A stretch of DNA of 64,000 nucleotides from Natronorubrum aibiense (GTDB taxonomy: Archaea; Halobacteriota; Halobacteria; Halobacteriales; Natrialbaceae). Every line of letters begins with the position of its first letter. Positions within the stretch are counted from its first letter, which is position 1. Of this stretch, positions 16,096 through 24,592 are shown in pieces. The stretch spans positions 310,001-374,000 of the forward strand of contig NZ_CP045489.1 in the NCBI RefSeq assembly GCF_009392895.1, written 5' to 3'. Under the pieces are notes generated by a model. That model saw only the letters and a list, made by a program, of their open reading frames with translations. It was not told where the DNA came from and ran no database searches. Position numbers and translations under genes: made by a program.

Positions 16096-16278
16096 ATGTC
16101 CGACCGTACCGACCGACTCCTTGCTGTTCTGGTCATCCTGATGGCCTTGTTGGTAGTTGCTCAAACAACTGTTGTCCCACGAAACCGACTGCTGAGTACG
16201 ATAGGGATTTTCTCTGGAAGCTTGGCGGTCGTCTACGGATTAATGGAGTTACTGATGACGTTCGACTCGACTTCCTGA
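16096..16278 (+). CDS. 60-aa two-helix membrane protein
   Basis: After a charged N-terminus ('MSDRTDR'), two hydrophobic segments (8-26 and 34-54) are separated by 'VVPRNRLLS'. It has no recognisable family. It is a lone gene bracketed by inverted copies of the ~85-bp repeat (15961-16050 and 16290-16372), giving a repeat-gene-repeat unit of about 410 bp. Acidic and basic residues outside the helices fit a real membrane protein. Confidence 0.65.
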   Translation: MSDRTDRLLAVLVILMALLVVAQTTVVPRNRLLSTIGIFSGSLAVVYGLMELLMTFDSTS

Positions 16279-16289
16279 CGCGACACGTT

Positions 16290-16372
16290 CGCAGATATAG
16301 TTACCGAATTGCTAGGTTCAGTTTCAGGTATATCTCTGAATAAAGAACCCGTGCTACTAACTACTAGGTGGC
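16290..16372 (-). repeat. Long form of the dispersed repeat, copy R2
   Basis: On the minus strand: AGTAGTTAGTAGCACGG, then TTCTTTATTCAG, then CCTGAAACTGAA, then ATTCGGTAACTATATCTGCG. It is collinear with 6108-6195. Confidence 0.65.
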
Positions 16373-16513
16373 GGCAACGCTGTCGAACGGACTCATGCTG
16401 TGGCGAAAGCCCGGCAGCGAAACGGTCATCGACCGTGAGCAGCCCGGACCGTGGAGGTGGTGGGAGGTGGCGGTGACTGCGTTCACACCAGCAAAAAAGG
16501 GGCTTCGCTCCGG

Positions 16514-17410
16514 CTATTCCCACCAGCAGCTGCGCTCGGGGAAGTGAATCGTCGTCCATCCGGTCACGGCCAGTGAGACACGGCCCTCGTGCCAGTTCCG
16601 GGCAGCCTTGTGAATGCGCACCTGCTCGCCTTCCTCGATCCACGGCGCGTCTGAGGACTTCCAGATCGTCACACGCGTCTGGCCACTATCATCTGCGATG
16701 AGCCCGACCTGTGCGATGCTTGGATGCGAGGGATCCCACAGGGTTTCGACACGCCCTTCGATGCTCACCTCTTTTCGAGCAACCTCCTCGAGTTTCCCAA
16801 TGGGGATGACGTGTCCGGGCGCCGTCTGCAGCTCCTCGAACACGTTGACGACCGCACTCGTCAGGTCTTGGCCACCGACGACGGCCTCACTCAACCGCCG
16901 GCTGATCGCCGCTCGAGACCAGCCATCCAACTGCTTTGCGAGTCGCATCGACTGCTTGTTCACGGCCGCCAACTTCTCTCGAGAGAGCTCTGTCCGGGAA
17001 TCCGCTCGCTCCGGGTCCGCCATCGGATCCACGCTCGCCGCCCGTTTCTGGAACTTGAAACGCCGCGCTTTGCTCTGGTTCGCAGCGATTGCTCGCGTCC
17101 GCTTCTCTCGACCTTCCTGTGTTCCCAACTCGGCTTGGGCACTGATCCGCTCGAGTTCGTCCTCTCGTGCTCGAATGCGCTCTTCCTGTTCGAGGGTTGC
17201 ACCGTGAATCCGGTCCTCACTGGTGTCTGCGATACCGTCTGGGTGGTTCGCATCCACCTTTGCTTGGACCTCTTGCTCGACCGTTGCCTCGAATTCCGGC
17301 GTCTCGTCGACGACCGGGAAGCCGTCTTCATCGACTGCCTGCTCGTCCGTCTGTTTGAGTGCCTGTTCATCGACCGTAACGACCTTGCTACTCGAGTTGT
17401 TACTAGACAT
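16514..17410 (-). CDS. OB-fold single-stranded-DNA-binding-like protein
   Basis: This 298-aa protein has a long acidic, coiled-coil-like N-terminus (about 1-110). A helical middle includes 'LAKQLDGWSRAAISRRLSEA'. A C-terminal OB-fold segment (about 205-298) has 'VSIEGRVETLWDPSHPSIAQ', 'GLIADDSGQTRVTIWK' and 'GEQVRIHKAARNWHEGRVSL'. The last part matches haloarchaeal RPA/SSB-like proteins encoded on plasmids. It probably binds ssDNA during element replication or transfer. A very GC-rich, repeat-laden leader precedes it. Confidence 0.82.
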   Translation of the reverse strand: MSSNNSSSKVVTVDEQALKQTDEQAVDEDGFPVVDETPEFEATVEQEVQAKVDANHPDGIADTSEDRIHGATLEQEERIRAREDELERISAQAELGTQEGREKRTRAIAANQSKARRFKFQKRAASVDPMADPERADSRTELSREKLAAVNKQSMRLAKQLDGWSRAAISRRLSEAVVGGQDLTSAVVNVFEELQTAPGHVIPIGKLEEVARKEVSIEGRVETLWDPSHPSIAQVGLIADDSGQTRVTIWKSSDAPWIEEGEQVRIHKAARNWHEGRVSLAVTGWTTIHFPERSCWWE

Positions 17411-17419
17411 TGGAGTTCT

Positions 17420-18230
17420 GATCTCCGAAGGCGCTCATGCGCCTGCCACCGCGATGCCTCACCATCGCGGTTTTCCGACGACACCGACCGACTAGATCCA
17501 TCTGCGCGCTCGCGCTCGCGCCTTCGCGAGCGCCCATCTGGGCGCGAGCGAGAGCGCGCCTGAATGCGGTGTCCCAACCAGCACCGCGCGGCGTCCTGCC
17601 GAGCGAAGCGAGGCAGGGCTCGAGGTGCGAACGGTGTGAGCGCCTCGGCGACCCGCCCGAAGCGAGCGGCCAGCTTTAAGCCGTTTCTCGTGTCCGGCCC
17701 GGACTGCGGGTTCGTGTCCAGCGCGACTGTCGACGAGAACGCGCGCCGCGGTGTGGCGCGCGACAGCGCAGGCGGCACCAAGCGCTGGAACGCGAAAGCC
17801 CGCGAGGGGCGCAACCGAAAACGCGCTTAATGCTGGCGTCGAGACCAGATTCATTTTAGCCCGGAACGGTGAGCGACGTCAGGAGCGAACCGCAGCCCGG
17901 AATGGTCGGTCGCGAGCGACGCGGAGGGCGGCACGCGGCGAGCGGGGCGGGCCGATACTCAAGAGCAAGCAACCGACGCAACAGCAGCCCGATCAATCCA
18001 CGTGGGTGGGATCAAAAGGGGCTGGCGCGCTCGAGGAACCCCGCCGACACAAGCACCGCAACTTGTGAGGAGCGCAGCGAGGTGCGGGACTCGAGCGCGC
18101 CAGGGGCTTTCTCCCTGTTATCGAAAGCGATGATTGCGAGCCACTCATCGAGATCAACTCCTTTACAGAGCTGGTTCAGTGGCCCATCCGCACACTAAAG
18201 GACTTTACAAACGAGATTCAGATGAGGAAG
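17420..18230. other. Very GC-rich non-coding leader region
   Basis: About 800 bp with no gene that I trust. It is packed with short inverted repeats such as GCGCTCGCGCTCGCGC against GCGCGAGCGAGAGCGCGC (about 17508-17560), and with CGAGCG-type tracts. Composition differs sharply from neighbours (about 50-60% GC). Open frames here exist on all strands only because stop codons are rare in such DNA. It lies upstream of the ssDNA-binding-like gene and could contain its promoter or an origin-like structure. Confidence 0.5.
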
Positions 18231-18231
18231 T

Positions 18232-18456
18232 ATGGATGGAATGAAAACCTTTGCTACTATCATAAAGTATTCTGCTGGAGGGACACTCGGTAGCCTCTTT
18301 ATCGCATATGGTCTCAGAGAGTTTCTTCGAGCTTCAGGGGGCGGATACTATTGCTGCCGCCATAGTCTCTATCAGACGCAAGGGATATCTCTTACGTTCA
18401 TTGGATGGGTGATTATACTCGTCACACTCATCAATCTGTACGGGGAGATGCGGTAA
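18232..18456 (+). CDS. 74-aa two-helix membrane protein
   Basis: Hydrophobic segments lie at about 10-30 and 50-70, with 'GGGYYCCRHSLYQTQG' between them. Family unknown. An ATG three codons downstream ('MKTFATII') is an alternative start. A degenerate repeat unit (GCGGTAAGTACGCACGCGTAAT) overlaps its stop region at about 18450-18473, as seen with other small membrane genes here. Confidence 0.6.
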   Translation: MDGMKTFATIIKYSAGGTLGSLFIAYGLREFLRASGGGYYCCRHSLYQTQGISLTFIGWVIILVTLINLYGEMR

Positions 18457-18586
18457 GTACGCACGCGTAATGAACGAATAGTTCAGTTTATATGATATAA
18501 AAGGGGCTGTGGGAATAGCACTATGCTACTTTTTCATCGTCTCAAAATATCGTCTACGGGAATCCGAGTGGTTGCGGGCTTCGCGA

Positions 18587-18844
18587 CTAATCTAACGCAC
18601 TGGCTGGTTCGTCAGCCAAAACGTCGACACCATCCGACGTCACAGCAATCCGAATACCTTCGACAGTGAATCGAATTTCGAGATCTCGAGTCGATGAGTC
18701 AAGCAACTGTTCAAGTACTTCGGCATCAACAGTGTCGTAGAGTTGGTAGTCGTCACGGTCAAGTCCACATGCTTCAAGCGTCTCAATGATTGCAACGACA
18801 AGATCGGTTGATGAGCTATCCCCATTTCTCGATGATCGATCCAT
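18587..18844 (-). CDS. Stand-alone HalOD1 domain protein
   Basis: This 85-aa protein has the HalOD1 layout: 'TDLVVAIIETLEACGLDRDDYQLYDTVDAEVLEQLL' and 'IRFTVEGIRIAV'. The open frame extends to 19096, but that extension overlaps the divergent winged-helix gene and does not look like protein. ATG 18842-18844 is therefore preferred. It faces away from the winged-helix gene at 18966 across a ~120-bp shared intergenic region. Confidence 0.75.
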   Translation of the reverse strand: MDRSSRNGDSSSTDLVVAIIETLEACGLDRDDYQLYDTVDAEVLEQLLDSSTRDLEIRFTVEGIRIAVTSDGVDVLADEPASALD

Positions 18845-18965
18845 TTGAACAATCAGTGCTTCGGATTGACGATGCTTAAAGGGTTTGGAGTCAACTACAG
18901 TTGCGTATAGACTCAATACTTGACTTAGCGCGTGTGGGATACTGTCGGCGCAAGCAGAGTGGAGT

Positions 18966-19226
18966 ATGCGCTTTGACGCTGACTGGATGTCTCGCGCTGA
19001 CGATCGGATTCTGGAACATCTAGCTGATGCTGGGCCCGATACACCCAAAAAGATGGCTGAGAGCGACCGTGTACGATTCTCTAGACAACACATCAACGCT
19101 CGCTGTAAGACGCTCGTCGAGTATGGACTCCTCGTTCATCTCGGCAACGGTGTCTACGACATTACTCGTGAGGGCAAACAGTATCTCGCCGGTGAACTCG
19201 ACGTTCGAGACCTCGAGTCCAATTAA
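18966..19226 (+). CDS. PhiH1-repressor-like winged-helix protein
   Basis: This 86-aa DNA-binding protein begins 'MRFDADWMSRADDRILEHLA' and has a helix-turn-helix ('TPKKMAESDRVRFSRQHINA') and a wing ('GLLVHLGNGVYDITREGKQYL'). This arrangement is typical of haloarchaeal PhiH1-repressor-like regulators. It is transcribed divergently from the HalOD1 gene and may regulate it or itself. Full length for the family. Confidence 0.85.
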   Translation: MRFDADWMSRADDRILEHLADAGPDTPKKMAESDRVRFSRQHINARCKTLVEYGLLVHLGNGVYDITREGKQYLAGELDVRDLESN

Positions 19227-19380
19227 ATTCAATTGGGGAAAAGTCGGTCTTGGATAAATATAGGGAGCCATAGAACGCTTCCTACGGTGTTGATTTCATC
19301 CATTTTGACGGTGAACACGCCGATAAATGGGTTTGCGAAGATACCTCCGGCCAAACAGTTAATATAGTGTCAATACTCTC

Positions 19381-19578
19381 TTGAGTATGAACCTCTCGTT
19401 CCGGTATCCCGACGGTTTGGTAGTTCTCTTGGGAATAGTAATAGCCGTTTTAGCAAGCATTGTACTTCCTGCGACCGGCTATTCAGGAGGTGTCAATCTA
19501 AACTGGCTACAGTTATCCGGATTGGCAATTATGTTTCTTGGAATTGCACTCATCATGTGGAATGACAGGAAGGAATAG
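19381..19578 (+). CDS. 65-aa two-helix membrane protein
   Basis: Hydrophobic segments lie at about 11-30 and 42-60, with 'PATGYSGGVNLNWLQ' between them and a charged C-terminus ('WNDRKE'). Family unknown. The ATG lies at 19387 or 19381 depending on the codon chosen; 'MNLSFRYPDG' is the likely N-terminus. Immediately downstream is CCTGTACTTACCG (19602-19614), an inverted copy of the dispersed motif. Confidence 0.6.
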   Translation: MSMNLSFRYPDGLVVLLGIVIAVLASIVLPATGYSGGVNLNWLQLSGLAIMFLGIALIMWNDRKE

Positions 19579-19658
19579 CGACAGGCCTGATATGTAGCTC
19601 GCCTGTACTTACCGATTCAGGGAGCAAAGAAATGATCCAGACCGCTTCTGATCTCAAT

Positions 19659-19931
19659 TCAGTCGACGTACTGTGATACCCACTCACGACGCTCCACGAT
19701 TACTTGCTCTCCCTCACCTGTGATCGCGTAATAGTTCGTGCGTCTGTCGAGTTGCCCTTTCTCGACGAGCTCCTTGTTGACGACCGTATCGAGATTGGGA
19801 TACAGCCGACCATGATTGATCTCTGAACTGTAGTACTGCTCGATCTCATCTTTGACATCCTGTCCAGATGGCTGATCAGCGCCCGCGATCACGTACAGCA
19901 GGTCTCGTTGGAATCCTGTAAGGTCGTCCAT
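19659..19931 (-). CDS. PadR-family transcriptional regulator
   Basis: This 90-aa winged-helix protein begins 'MDDLTGFQRDLLYVIAGADQ'. It contains 'EINHGRLYPNLDTVVNKELVEKG' (recognition region), 'RRTNYYAITGEGE' (wing) and a short C-terminal helix. This is the usual size and motif order for haloarchaeal PadR-like regulators, which normally repress their targets. A decayed second copy lies about 180 bp further right, between this gene and a HepT/MntA pair. Confidence 0.88.
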   Translation of the reverse strand: MDDLTGFQRDLLYVIAGADQPSGQDVKDEIEQYYSSEINHGRLYPNLDTVVNKELVEKGQLDRRTNYYAITGEGEQVIVERREWVSQYVD

Positions 19932-20109
19932 GGCCCAGCCATTCAGGCGAGATGATATTTGTTATTCTACACGTACGTAGATGTAAGCTAATCCAACTAG
20001 TCGGTTCTTTATACCACTAGCTGACTCTCGTTCCATTCACGACATTCTGAGACTGTAGTCGTGGTGGAGCGACACTCGAAGGATTCGATCCAGCGCGTAC
20101 GATCAGCGA

Positions 20110-20275
20110 TCGCGACCGTCTCACTCTGCACTCGAGAAGATACCTCCGACGTACTGATCTGTCCACTCTCGGCGGGCTTCGAGTTCGCGTTGACCACGCG
20201 CTGTGATCGTGTAGTAGTTCGCTTGTCTGACGAGCGCTGCCCCTCGTCGACGATATCGTTGTGGGAGAAATCGCA
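20110..20275 (-). pseudogene. PadR-like regulator fragment
   Basis: The minus strand encodes 'YYTITARGQRELEARREW' and 'TDQY', a good match to the C-terminus of PadR regulators ('NYYAITGEGEQVIVERREW' in the intact neighbour). In another frame just upstream it reads 'NDIVDEGQ'. A frameshift lies between them, and the N-terminal two-thirds is missing. It is evidently the remains of a paralogue of 19659-19931. Confidence 0.65.
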
Positions 20276-20296
20276 ACAGTTGACGAGTATGTGCTT

Positions 20297-20764
20297 CTAG
20301 GAGATGTCCTCATCAAGTGCTCCGATCGACTCGAGGTAGTCACGGACTTCGATGACGAACTGGCGGTACCGATCGAGGTCCTGCAAAGCGTTATAGACCA
20401 CGTCGTGTTCGATGATGTTCCCGTAGGTGTGTGCAAGGACATTCCGGAACCGGGCACCTTGTGCCATTTCCTCAGCTGTCGAAGCAGAGAGTATACCAAG
20501 CTCTTCGAGAGCCCGCATTGACTGTGGATTACTCGCTGGAGGCGTTCCACGCTCGTGTTTGACAAGTTCCTCTCCAATATCGATCGCTGCCTCGGTCATC
20601 TTTACAAATCGGCGTTCAACGATATCCTGTGTATCTGAGTCAGCATGATATGCTTCGCGACTCAGCGTCTGTTTCCGAGCGAGAACGCCCAAACTGGTTT
20701 CAATCGTTTCGACAGCGTTGAGTATTCTATTGAGACCGTCAGTAGGAAAGGTCTCGTCTGTCAT
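20297..20764 (-). CDS. hepT: HepT-like HEPN ribonuclease toxin
   Basis: This 155-aa helical protein has the HEPN motif 'RNVLAHTYG' (R-x4-H-x-Y) near residue 108-116, the signature of HepT toxins in type VII toxin-antitoxin systems. By family knowledge HepT cleaves RNA and is silenced when its partner nucleotidyltransferase adds AMP to the motif Tyr, which is present here. The stop/start overlap with the upstream nucleotidyltransferase (ATGA, 20761-20764) shows tight coupling. The gene is intact and normal in length. Confidence 0.9.
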   Translation of the reverse strand: MTDETFPTDGLNRILNAVETIETSLGVLARKQTLSREAYHADSDTQDIVERRFVKMTEAAIDIGEELVKHERGTPPASNPQSMRALEELGILSASTAEEMAQGARFRNVLAHTYGNIIEHDVVYNALQDLDRYRQFVIEVRDYLESIGALDEDIS

Positions 20765-21243
20765 CGATCACGGGTCTCGCCATCAGTCGCTGTCACAGCA
20801 GACCCACTCAGATGTCGATCAATTCTGGCTACTGCTGCATCAAATCGTTCGCGCGGTGACTGAGTCTGCTTCTCAGTTGCGGTGAGTTGGCTTCGAACAT
20901 CAGCCACATGTTCTGGGTCACCGATGAGAAGGACGCCGTGATCGAAGATCGTCTCTGCTAGCTCCAGTGACGTTGTCTGGAGATCAACGAGATCGACATC
21001 ATCAGTCTCGAGCGCTTCGCTGAGATCAGCACTCAACCTGAGAAAGACCTCATTGTAGGCTGGATCACTCGGGCGGACAGTGTCGAATGCAACTGCGATA
21101 TCGATGTCGCTTCGAGAGTGAGACTCCCCAGTTGCGTGAGAACCGAAGAGAATGGCTAGCTCTACCGGATGCTCCTGCAATACCTCCTGAAGAGTCTCGA
21201 GAGGAAGGGATTCATCGATAGCAGCGTTCTCACTGGTTCTCAT
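20761..21243 (-). CDS. mntA: MntA-like minimal nucleotidyltransferase antitoxin
   Basis: This 160-aa protein has the GSx10DxD signature of minimal nucleotidyltransferases ('FGSHATGESHSRSDIDIAV'), followed by a third acidic residue in 'DVDLVDL'. In MntA-HepT modules it modifies the HepT Tyr to neutralise the toxin. It precedes and overlaps hepT by 4 bp. The start at ATG 21241-21243 ('MRTSENAA') is preferred; the frame continues 7 codons upstream to 21264. A C-terminal helical tail with a disordered end completes it. Confidence 0.88.
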   Translation of the reverse strand: MRTSENAAIDESLPLETLQEVLQEHPVELAILFGSHATGESHSRSDIDIAVAFDTVRPSDPAYNEVFLRLSADLSEALETDDVDLVDLQTTSLELAETIFDHGVLLIGDPEHVADVRSQLTATEKQTQSPRERFDAAVARIDRHLSGSAVTATDGETRDR

Positions 21244-21335
21244 TACGCAAAAATACGGCCTCATGGCACATAAACACTCAGGAGCAACTGTCTGCGTGCA
21301 CTCGTTCTGTCTCGGTAACTTCGTATAGCTGTACT

Positions 21336-21668
21336 CTACCCGGTTTTCACGACGTGCTCCTCGAGATCACGCGTCCAGTAGGTAGCCGGCCCACCGGGAC
21401 TACATCGCGCACACAGCTGTAGCGAGCCCTCGAGATGGCCGAGTTCGACGCGGAATCGCGTGAGGGCTGCAAGCGCGTCGACAACGAGCCCACAGCCGTC
21501 GCAGGCGTAGTGATCGCGCTTATCCGGATCTGGCCGTATCTGGATGGCACAGTCGACGCAGATCTGGTGACTGACTCGCTCGTCTTTTCCCCAAGTGTAT
21601 GCAGTGCCAGTTTCCGTTCCGGGTGGTGCCTCACAGAACGAACACCCCGCGAGTGTCTGCTGTGTCAC
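21336..21668 (-). CDS. Cys-rich zinc-binding haloarchaeal protein
   Basis: This 110-aa protein carries several paired Cys: 'CSFCEAPPG', 'CVDCAIQI', 'CDGCGLVVD' and 'CARCSPGG'. They are arranged to bind two zinc ions. No enzyme motif is visible. Its start overlaps the stop of the upstream gene (21665-21668, ATGA), so the two are co-translated. The family is found in haloarchaeal accessory regions; function unknown. Confidence 0.8.
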   Translation of the reverse strand: MTQQTLAGCSFCEAPPGTETGTAYTWGKDERVSHQICVDCAIQIRPDPDKRDHYACDGCGLVVDALAALTRFRVELGHLEGSLQLCARCSPGGPATYWTRDLEEHVVKTG

Positions 21669-21958
21669 GACTCCTCCCCCGTGACGTCATCTCGAGCAGC
21701 CGTCCAGCCTTGATGGAAGACAGCAAGCTGGGTGCTCGAGTCAAAGGTGGTCCCACTTGGCTCGTGGACGAACACCCGCTTGCCAGGAACCGGCGTTACC
21801 ACACCGTTATCGATGAGTTCCGTAACGAGCTGTCGGGCGGTTGTATCACCGATATCTGCTGTCACGACGCGAGTTGCATCCTGATCATGGGCAACGAGTC
21901 TAGCTTCGAACCGGCTGTAATCGTCTGCAGTGTCGTCAATCGGGTTTAGATCAGTCAT
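21665..21958 (-). CDS. Small haloarchaeal protein coupled to the Cys-rich protein
   Basis: This 97-aa acidic protein begins 'MTDLNPIDDTADDYSRFEAR' and contains 'GDTTARQLVTELIDNGVVTP' and 'GKRVFVHEPSGTTFDS'. The helix followed by beta-strands suggests a small winged-helix or similar fold, but no family is certain. ATG 21956-21958 is chosen; a longer frame to 22003 has weaker sequence. It overlaps the downstream Cys-rich gene by 4 bp. Confidence 0.7.
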   Translation of the reverse strand: MTDLNPIDDTADDYSRFEARLVAHDQDATRVVTADIGDTTARQLVTELIDNGVVTPVPGKRVFVHEPSGTTFDSSTQLAVFHQGWTAARDDVTGEES

Positions 21959-22115
21959 TGGAAACCACATAAGGCACACTGTTGAACGCGCCTCATGCCT
22001 CACGGCGCCGATAAACTCGCTGCTAGGAGCACAGTCAAGTCGAAGATACTAGGTGGTGTGTACTGGAGTCAGTGACCTACGTCCAACAACAGGCTGGAGT
22101 ACCGACGGATGGTGA

Positions 22116-22580
22116 CTACCTCTTGCTGGTCCGTCGACCTGTTCGCAGTTGCCACGTCGGCTTCACCCGGAACGTATCTGGTTCCTCAACAGGATGGGGA
22201 TGACTCTGATTCGTCGCCAGTGACGCGGGCCGTGCGAGGCGGTTGAGTAGTTCATCACGCACGTCCTGTCGGGGTATCGTCTGCTCGTGCCAGCCGAGCC
22301 GTTCGTCGTAATGGCGCTTTTTGAATCTCTCGCCGACCGTATCGGCTGCGATGTACTGCGTCAGTTTGATTCCCCAGATATTTGATGATCGATACTCGGC
22401 ACCGACGTCTGCATGTGTGAGCTCAACGAGAACACACTCGACGAATGAAATGAGTGACTCTCGACTTCGGTCGTTCGGAATGCGTAACTCGAGGCCAGAC
22501 CAGGGTGGTTCAGTGGGCTGTCGGTGGGCTGGTACTCGATCGATACCACGGTCTCGTGGGTGCTGTCGCTCAGAAGTCAT
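22116..22580 (-). CDS. Hypothetical haloarchaeal protein
   Basis: This 154-aa protein has a disordered N-terminus. The core (about 28-120) has 'LELRIPNDRSRESLISFVEC' and 'IWGIKLTQYIAADTVGERF'. The C-terminus is basic. I do not recognise the family. Acidic helices and codon use suit a real gene, and antisense frames are less convincing. It is monocistronic; neighbours are the zinc-binding pair and a 60-aa gene. Confidence 0.6.
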   Translation of the reverse strand: MTSERQHPRDRGIDRVPAHRQPTEPPWSGLELRIPNDRSRESLISFVECVLVELTHADVGAEYRSSNIWGIKLTQYIAADTVGERFKKRHYDERLGWHEQTIPRQDVRDELLNRLARPASLATNQSHPHPVEEPDTFRVKPTWQLRTGRRTSKR

Positions 22581-22790
22581 TCGCTATCTCGGGGCAGTTT
22601 GATCGCCCCGCACCCCTCTCGGGGAGGACAAACACGCCATCACAGTCGCGACGGTACCGGTAGCTCGTTGCTCTGTTTCTTTATTTTGAACGGCTTACGG
22701 AACCCATGACAAGTACAGGGAAGGGGTAATTAGTATCTACCCGCCACAAGTTGCTGGAGGTAGAAAGCGCGATACTACTGTCGTTCAGTA

Positions 22791-22973
22791 TCAGTGGTTT
22801 CCAATATTGAGTGCTCTGACGGCCTCAGCCGGGGTGACATCCCACGCGACGAGTCGGTCTGCAGCCAGTTGCCACGCATGGTTGGCAAGGTCGGGATCGA
22901 CATCTTCAGTCTCGTAGCTGAACTCCGCTAAAGCAACCGCAATCAGGAGGTCCTCCTGTTGATTGGAGAGCAT
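22791..22973 (-). CDS. 60-aa acidic helical protein
   Basis: This small soluble protein ('MLSNQQEDLLIAVALAEFSY'), rich in Ala, Asp and Glu, has probably three helices and ends 'AEAVRALNIGNH'. Family unknown. A repeat copy (GACAAGTACAGGGAAGGGGTAA, 22707-22728) lies beyond its 3' end. Confidence 0.5.
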   Translation of the reverse strand: MLSNQQEDLLIAVALAEFSYETEDVDPDLANHAWQLAADRLVAWDVTPAEAVRALNIGNH

Positions 22974-23124
22974 CGCTGTCGTTGGCTGCGGCTTTGGATA
23001 AAAAGAGTCGGGAGTTCTACCACAATCACGGATGCTTCGTTCGGTGACGTAGCTTCCAGTCTGCCGTTGACGGTTCTATTCTGCTGGGCGGAACACTCAA
23101 ACGGCTCCTTTAACATGAACTGGT

Positions 23125-24585
23125 ATGGACCGAGCGATCCTCGTAGTCTTCGTGACGCTCCTCGTCGTTCTTGCAGGATGTGCGGGCGGCACCGAAGGTG
23201 CCGAGGATGCGATCGACGACTCGCAGTCGGTTGGGGATGCTATCGACATCGTCGAGTTGAACGTTGCAGACGTATCGCCCGATGAGGAGTACATTGTCCT
23301 CCAGAACACTGCCGATGAGCCCGCTGATTTGTCCGGGTTTGAACTCCGAGACCGAGAGGGTGGACAGGTCGATGGCGGCCTCTCGCCGTTTTCGTTTCCA
23401 AGTGAGTTTATCCTCGAGTCCGGGGAGACTGTGAAGATAACGACCGGTGAAGGCGACTCAACGGAGACCGAACTGTACTGGGGGTACAACGTGAATATCT
23501 GGCGAGGCGATGGCGACGTGGTTCGGCTCGTCGACACCAGTGGCCAGGTCGTGCTCGAGCACGCCTACGGCGATATCGATCTCGATGAGTCTGAGTCGGA
23601 CGGCGATGGAGAGGACAGCACCGGTGACGAGAGCGATGACGTCAACGAGCGTCCTGTTGACGGTGAGCTCGAGATTCACCACATCGACGTTGGGCAAGGC
23701 GATTCTACCCTTATCGTCACGCCAGCCAATGAGACAATTCTGATCGATACTGGCGACTGGCGCCAAGACGGCGATGAGGTCATCGCCTACCTCGACGCCC
23801 AGGGGATCGATCGGATCGACCACCTCGTCGCGACGCATGCCGATGCCGATCACATCGGTGGCCACGCCGCTGTGATCGAGCACTTCGAGACGACTGGTGA
23901 GGGTGTTGGGGCCGCGTACGATTCGGGTGTTCCATCGGATTCAGCGACCTATGAGAACTACCTCGATACCGTCGACGACCACGACGTCAATCTTCTCCTC
24001 GTCGAAAGCGGTGATGAGCTACCGATCGAGGGAAACGTCTCTGCCCAGGTAATGAACCCGCCTGCTGAGGACGCTGGGAGCGACGTTAACGATAATAGTG
24101 TGGTGCTGGCATTCGAGTTCGGCGACTTCCAGTATCTAGCGCCTGGCGATGTCGATACTGGCGTCGAGCAGCGGCTGGTCGACGAGTGGGGAAGCGATCT
24201 CGAGAGCGACGTCTACAAAGCCGGCCATCACGGCTCATCGACCTCCTCGAGTGACGCCTTCGTAGACGCCATCGCTCCTGAGACGGCCATCATCTCGAGT
24301 GCCTACGACTCACAGTACGGACATCCGAGTGACGAGGTTCTCGAACGGTTTGCCGATCGGGAGATCGAAACGTACTGGACAGGGGTCCACGGCAATATCG
24401 TAGTGCGAACTGATGGGACGTCGATCGCTGTCGAGACGAGTGAGTCGTTCTCGACGGACCCAGCGGATATCCTCGCGGAGACACCTGATTCCGACGACGA
24501 GACGAATGCACTGGTACCCCCTCCGCTTGTCGCAGGCAGTGTGGCCAGTGGGATTGATGGAGTTGTCGCTCCTACTATGGGGTGA
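23125..24585 (+). CDS. Secreted lipoprotein: lamin-tail domain plus metallo-beta-lactamase fold
   Basis: This 486-aa protein has an N-terminal lipobox signal ('VVLAGCAGG'). A lamin-tail-like beta domain (about 40-155) contains 'EYIVLQNTADEPADLSGFEL'. An acidic linker follows, then a ComEC-type metallo-beta-lactamase domain (about 175-440) with 'HHIDVGQGDSTLIV', 'THADADHIGGH' and 'KAGHHGSSTS'. The HxDxDH motif is complete (THADADH). Related domains degrade extracellular DNA or act in uptake. The substrate is unproven, but extracellular nuclease is a reasonable inference. The DUF3006 gene 7 bp downstream is its usual partner. Confidence 0.9.
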   Translation: MDRAILVVFVTLLVVLAGCAGGTEGAEDAIDDSQSVGDAIDIVELNVADVSPDEEYIVLQNTADEPADLSGFELRDREGGQVDGGLSPFSFPSEFILESGETVKITTGEGDSTETELYWGYNVNIWRGDGDVVRLVDTSGQVVLEHAYGDIDLDESESDGDGEDSTGDESDDVNERPVDGELEIHHIDVGQGDSTLIVTPANETILIDTGDWRQDGDEVIAYLDAQGIDRIDHLVATHADADHIGGHAAVIEHFETTGEGVGAAYDSGVPSDSATYENYLDTVDDHDVNLLLVESGDELPIEGNVSAQVMNPPAEDAGSDVNDNSVVLAFEFGDFQYLAPGDVDTGVEQRLVDEWGSDLESDVYKAGHHGSSTSSSDAFVDAIAPETAIISSAYDSQYGHPSDEVLERFADREIETYWTGVHGNIVVRTDGTSIAVETSESFSTDPADILAETPDSDDETNALVPPPLVAGSVASGIDGVVAPTMG

Positions 24586-24592
24586 GAGAGAG

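Noticed and set aside
16724-17563. 279-aa plus-strand open frame
   Set aside because: It is antisense to the OB-fold protein and runs into the GC-rich region. It has no protein-like pattern.
17492-17854. 120-aa minus-strand frame and others in the GC-rich region
   Set aside because: Stops are rare here by composition. The sequences are Arg/Ala-rich, not acidic, and show no domain.
23458-23883. 141-aa minus-strand open frame
   Set aside because: It lies wholly within the antisense strand of the secreted metallo-beta-lactamase-fold gene.
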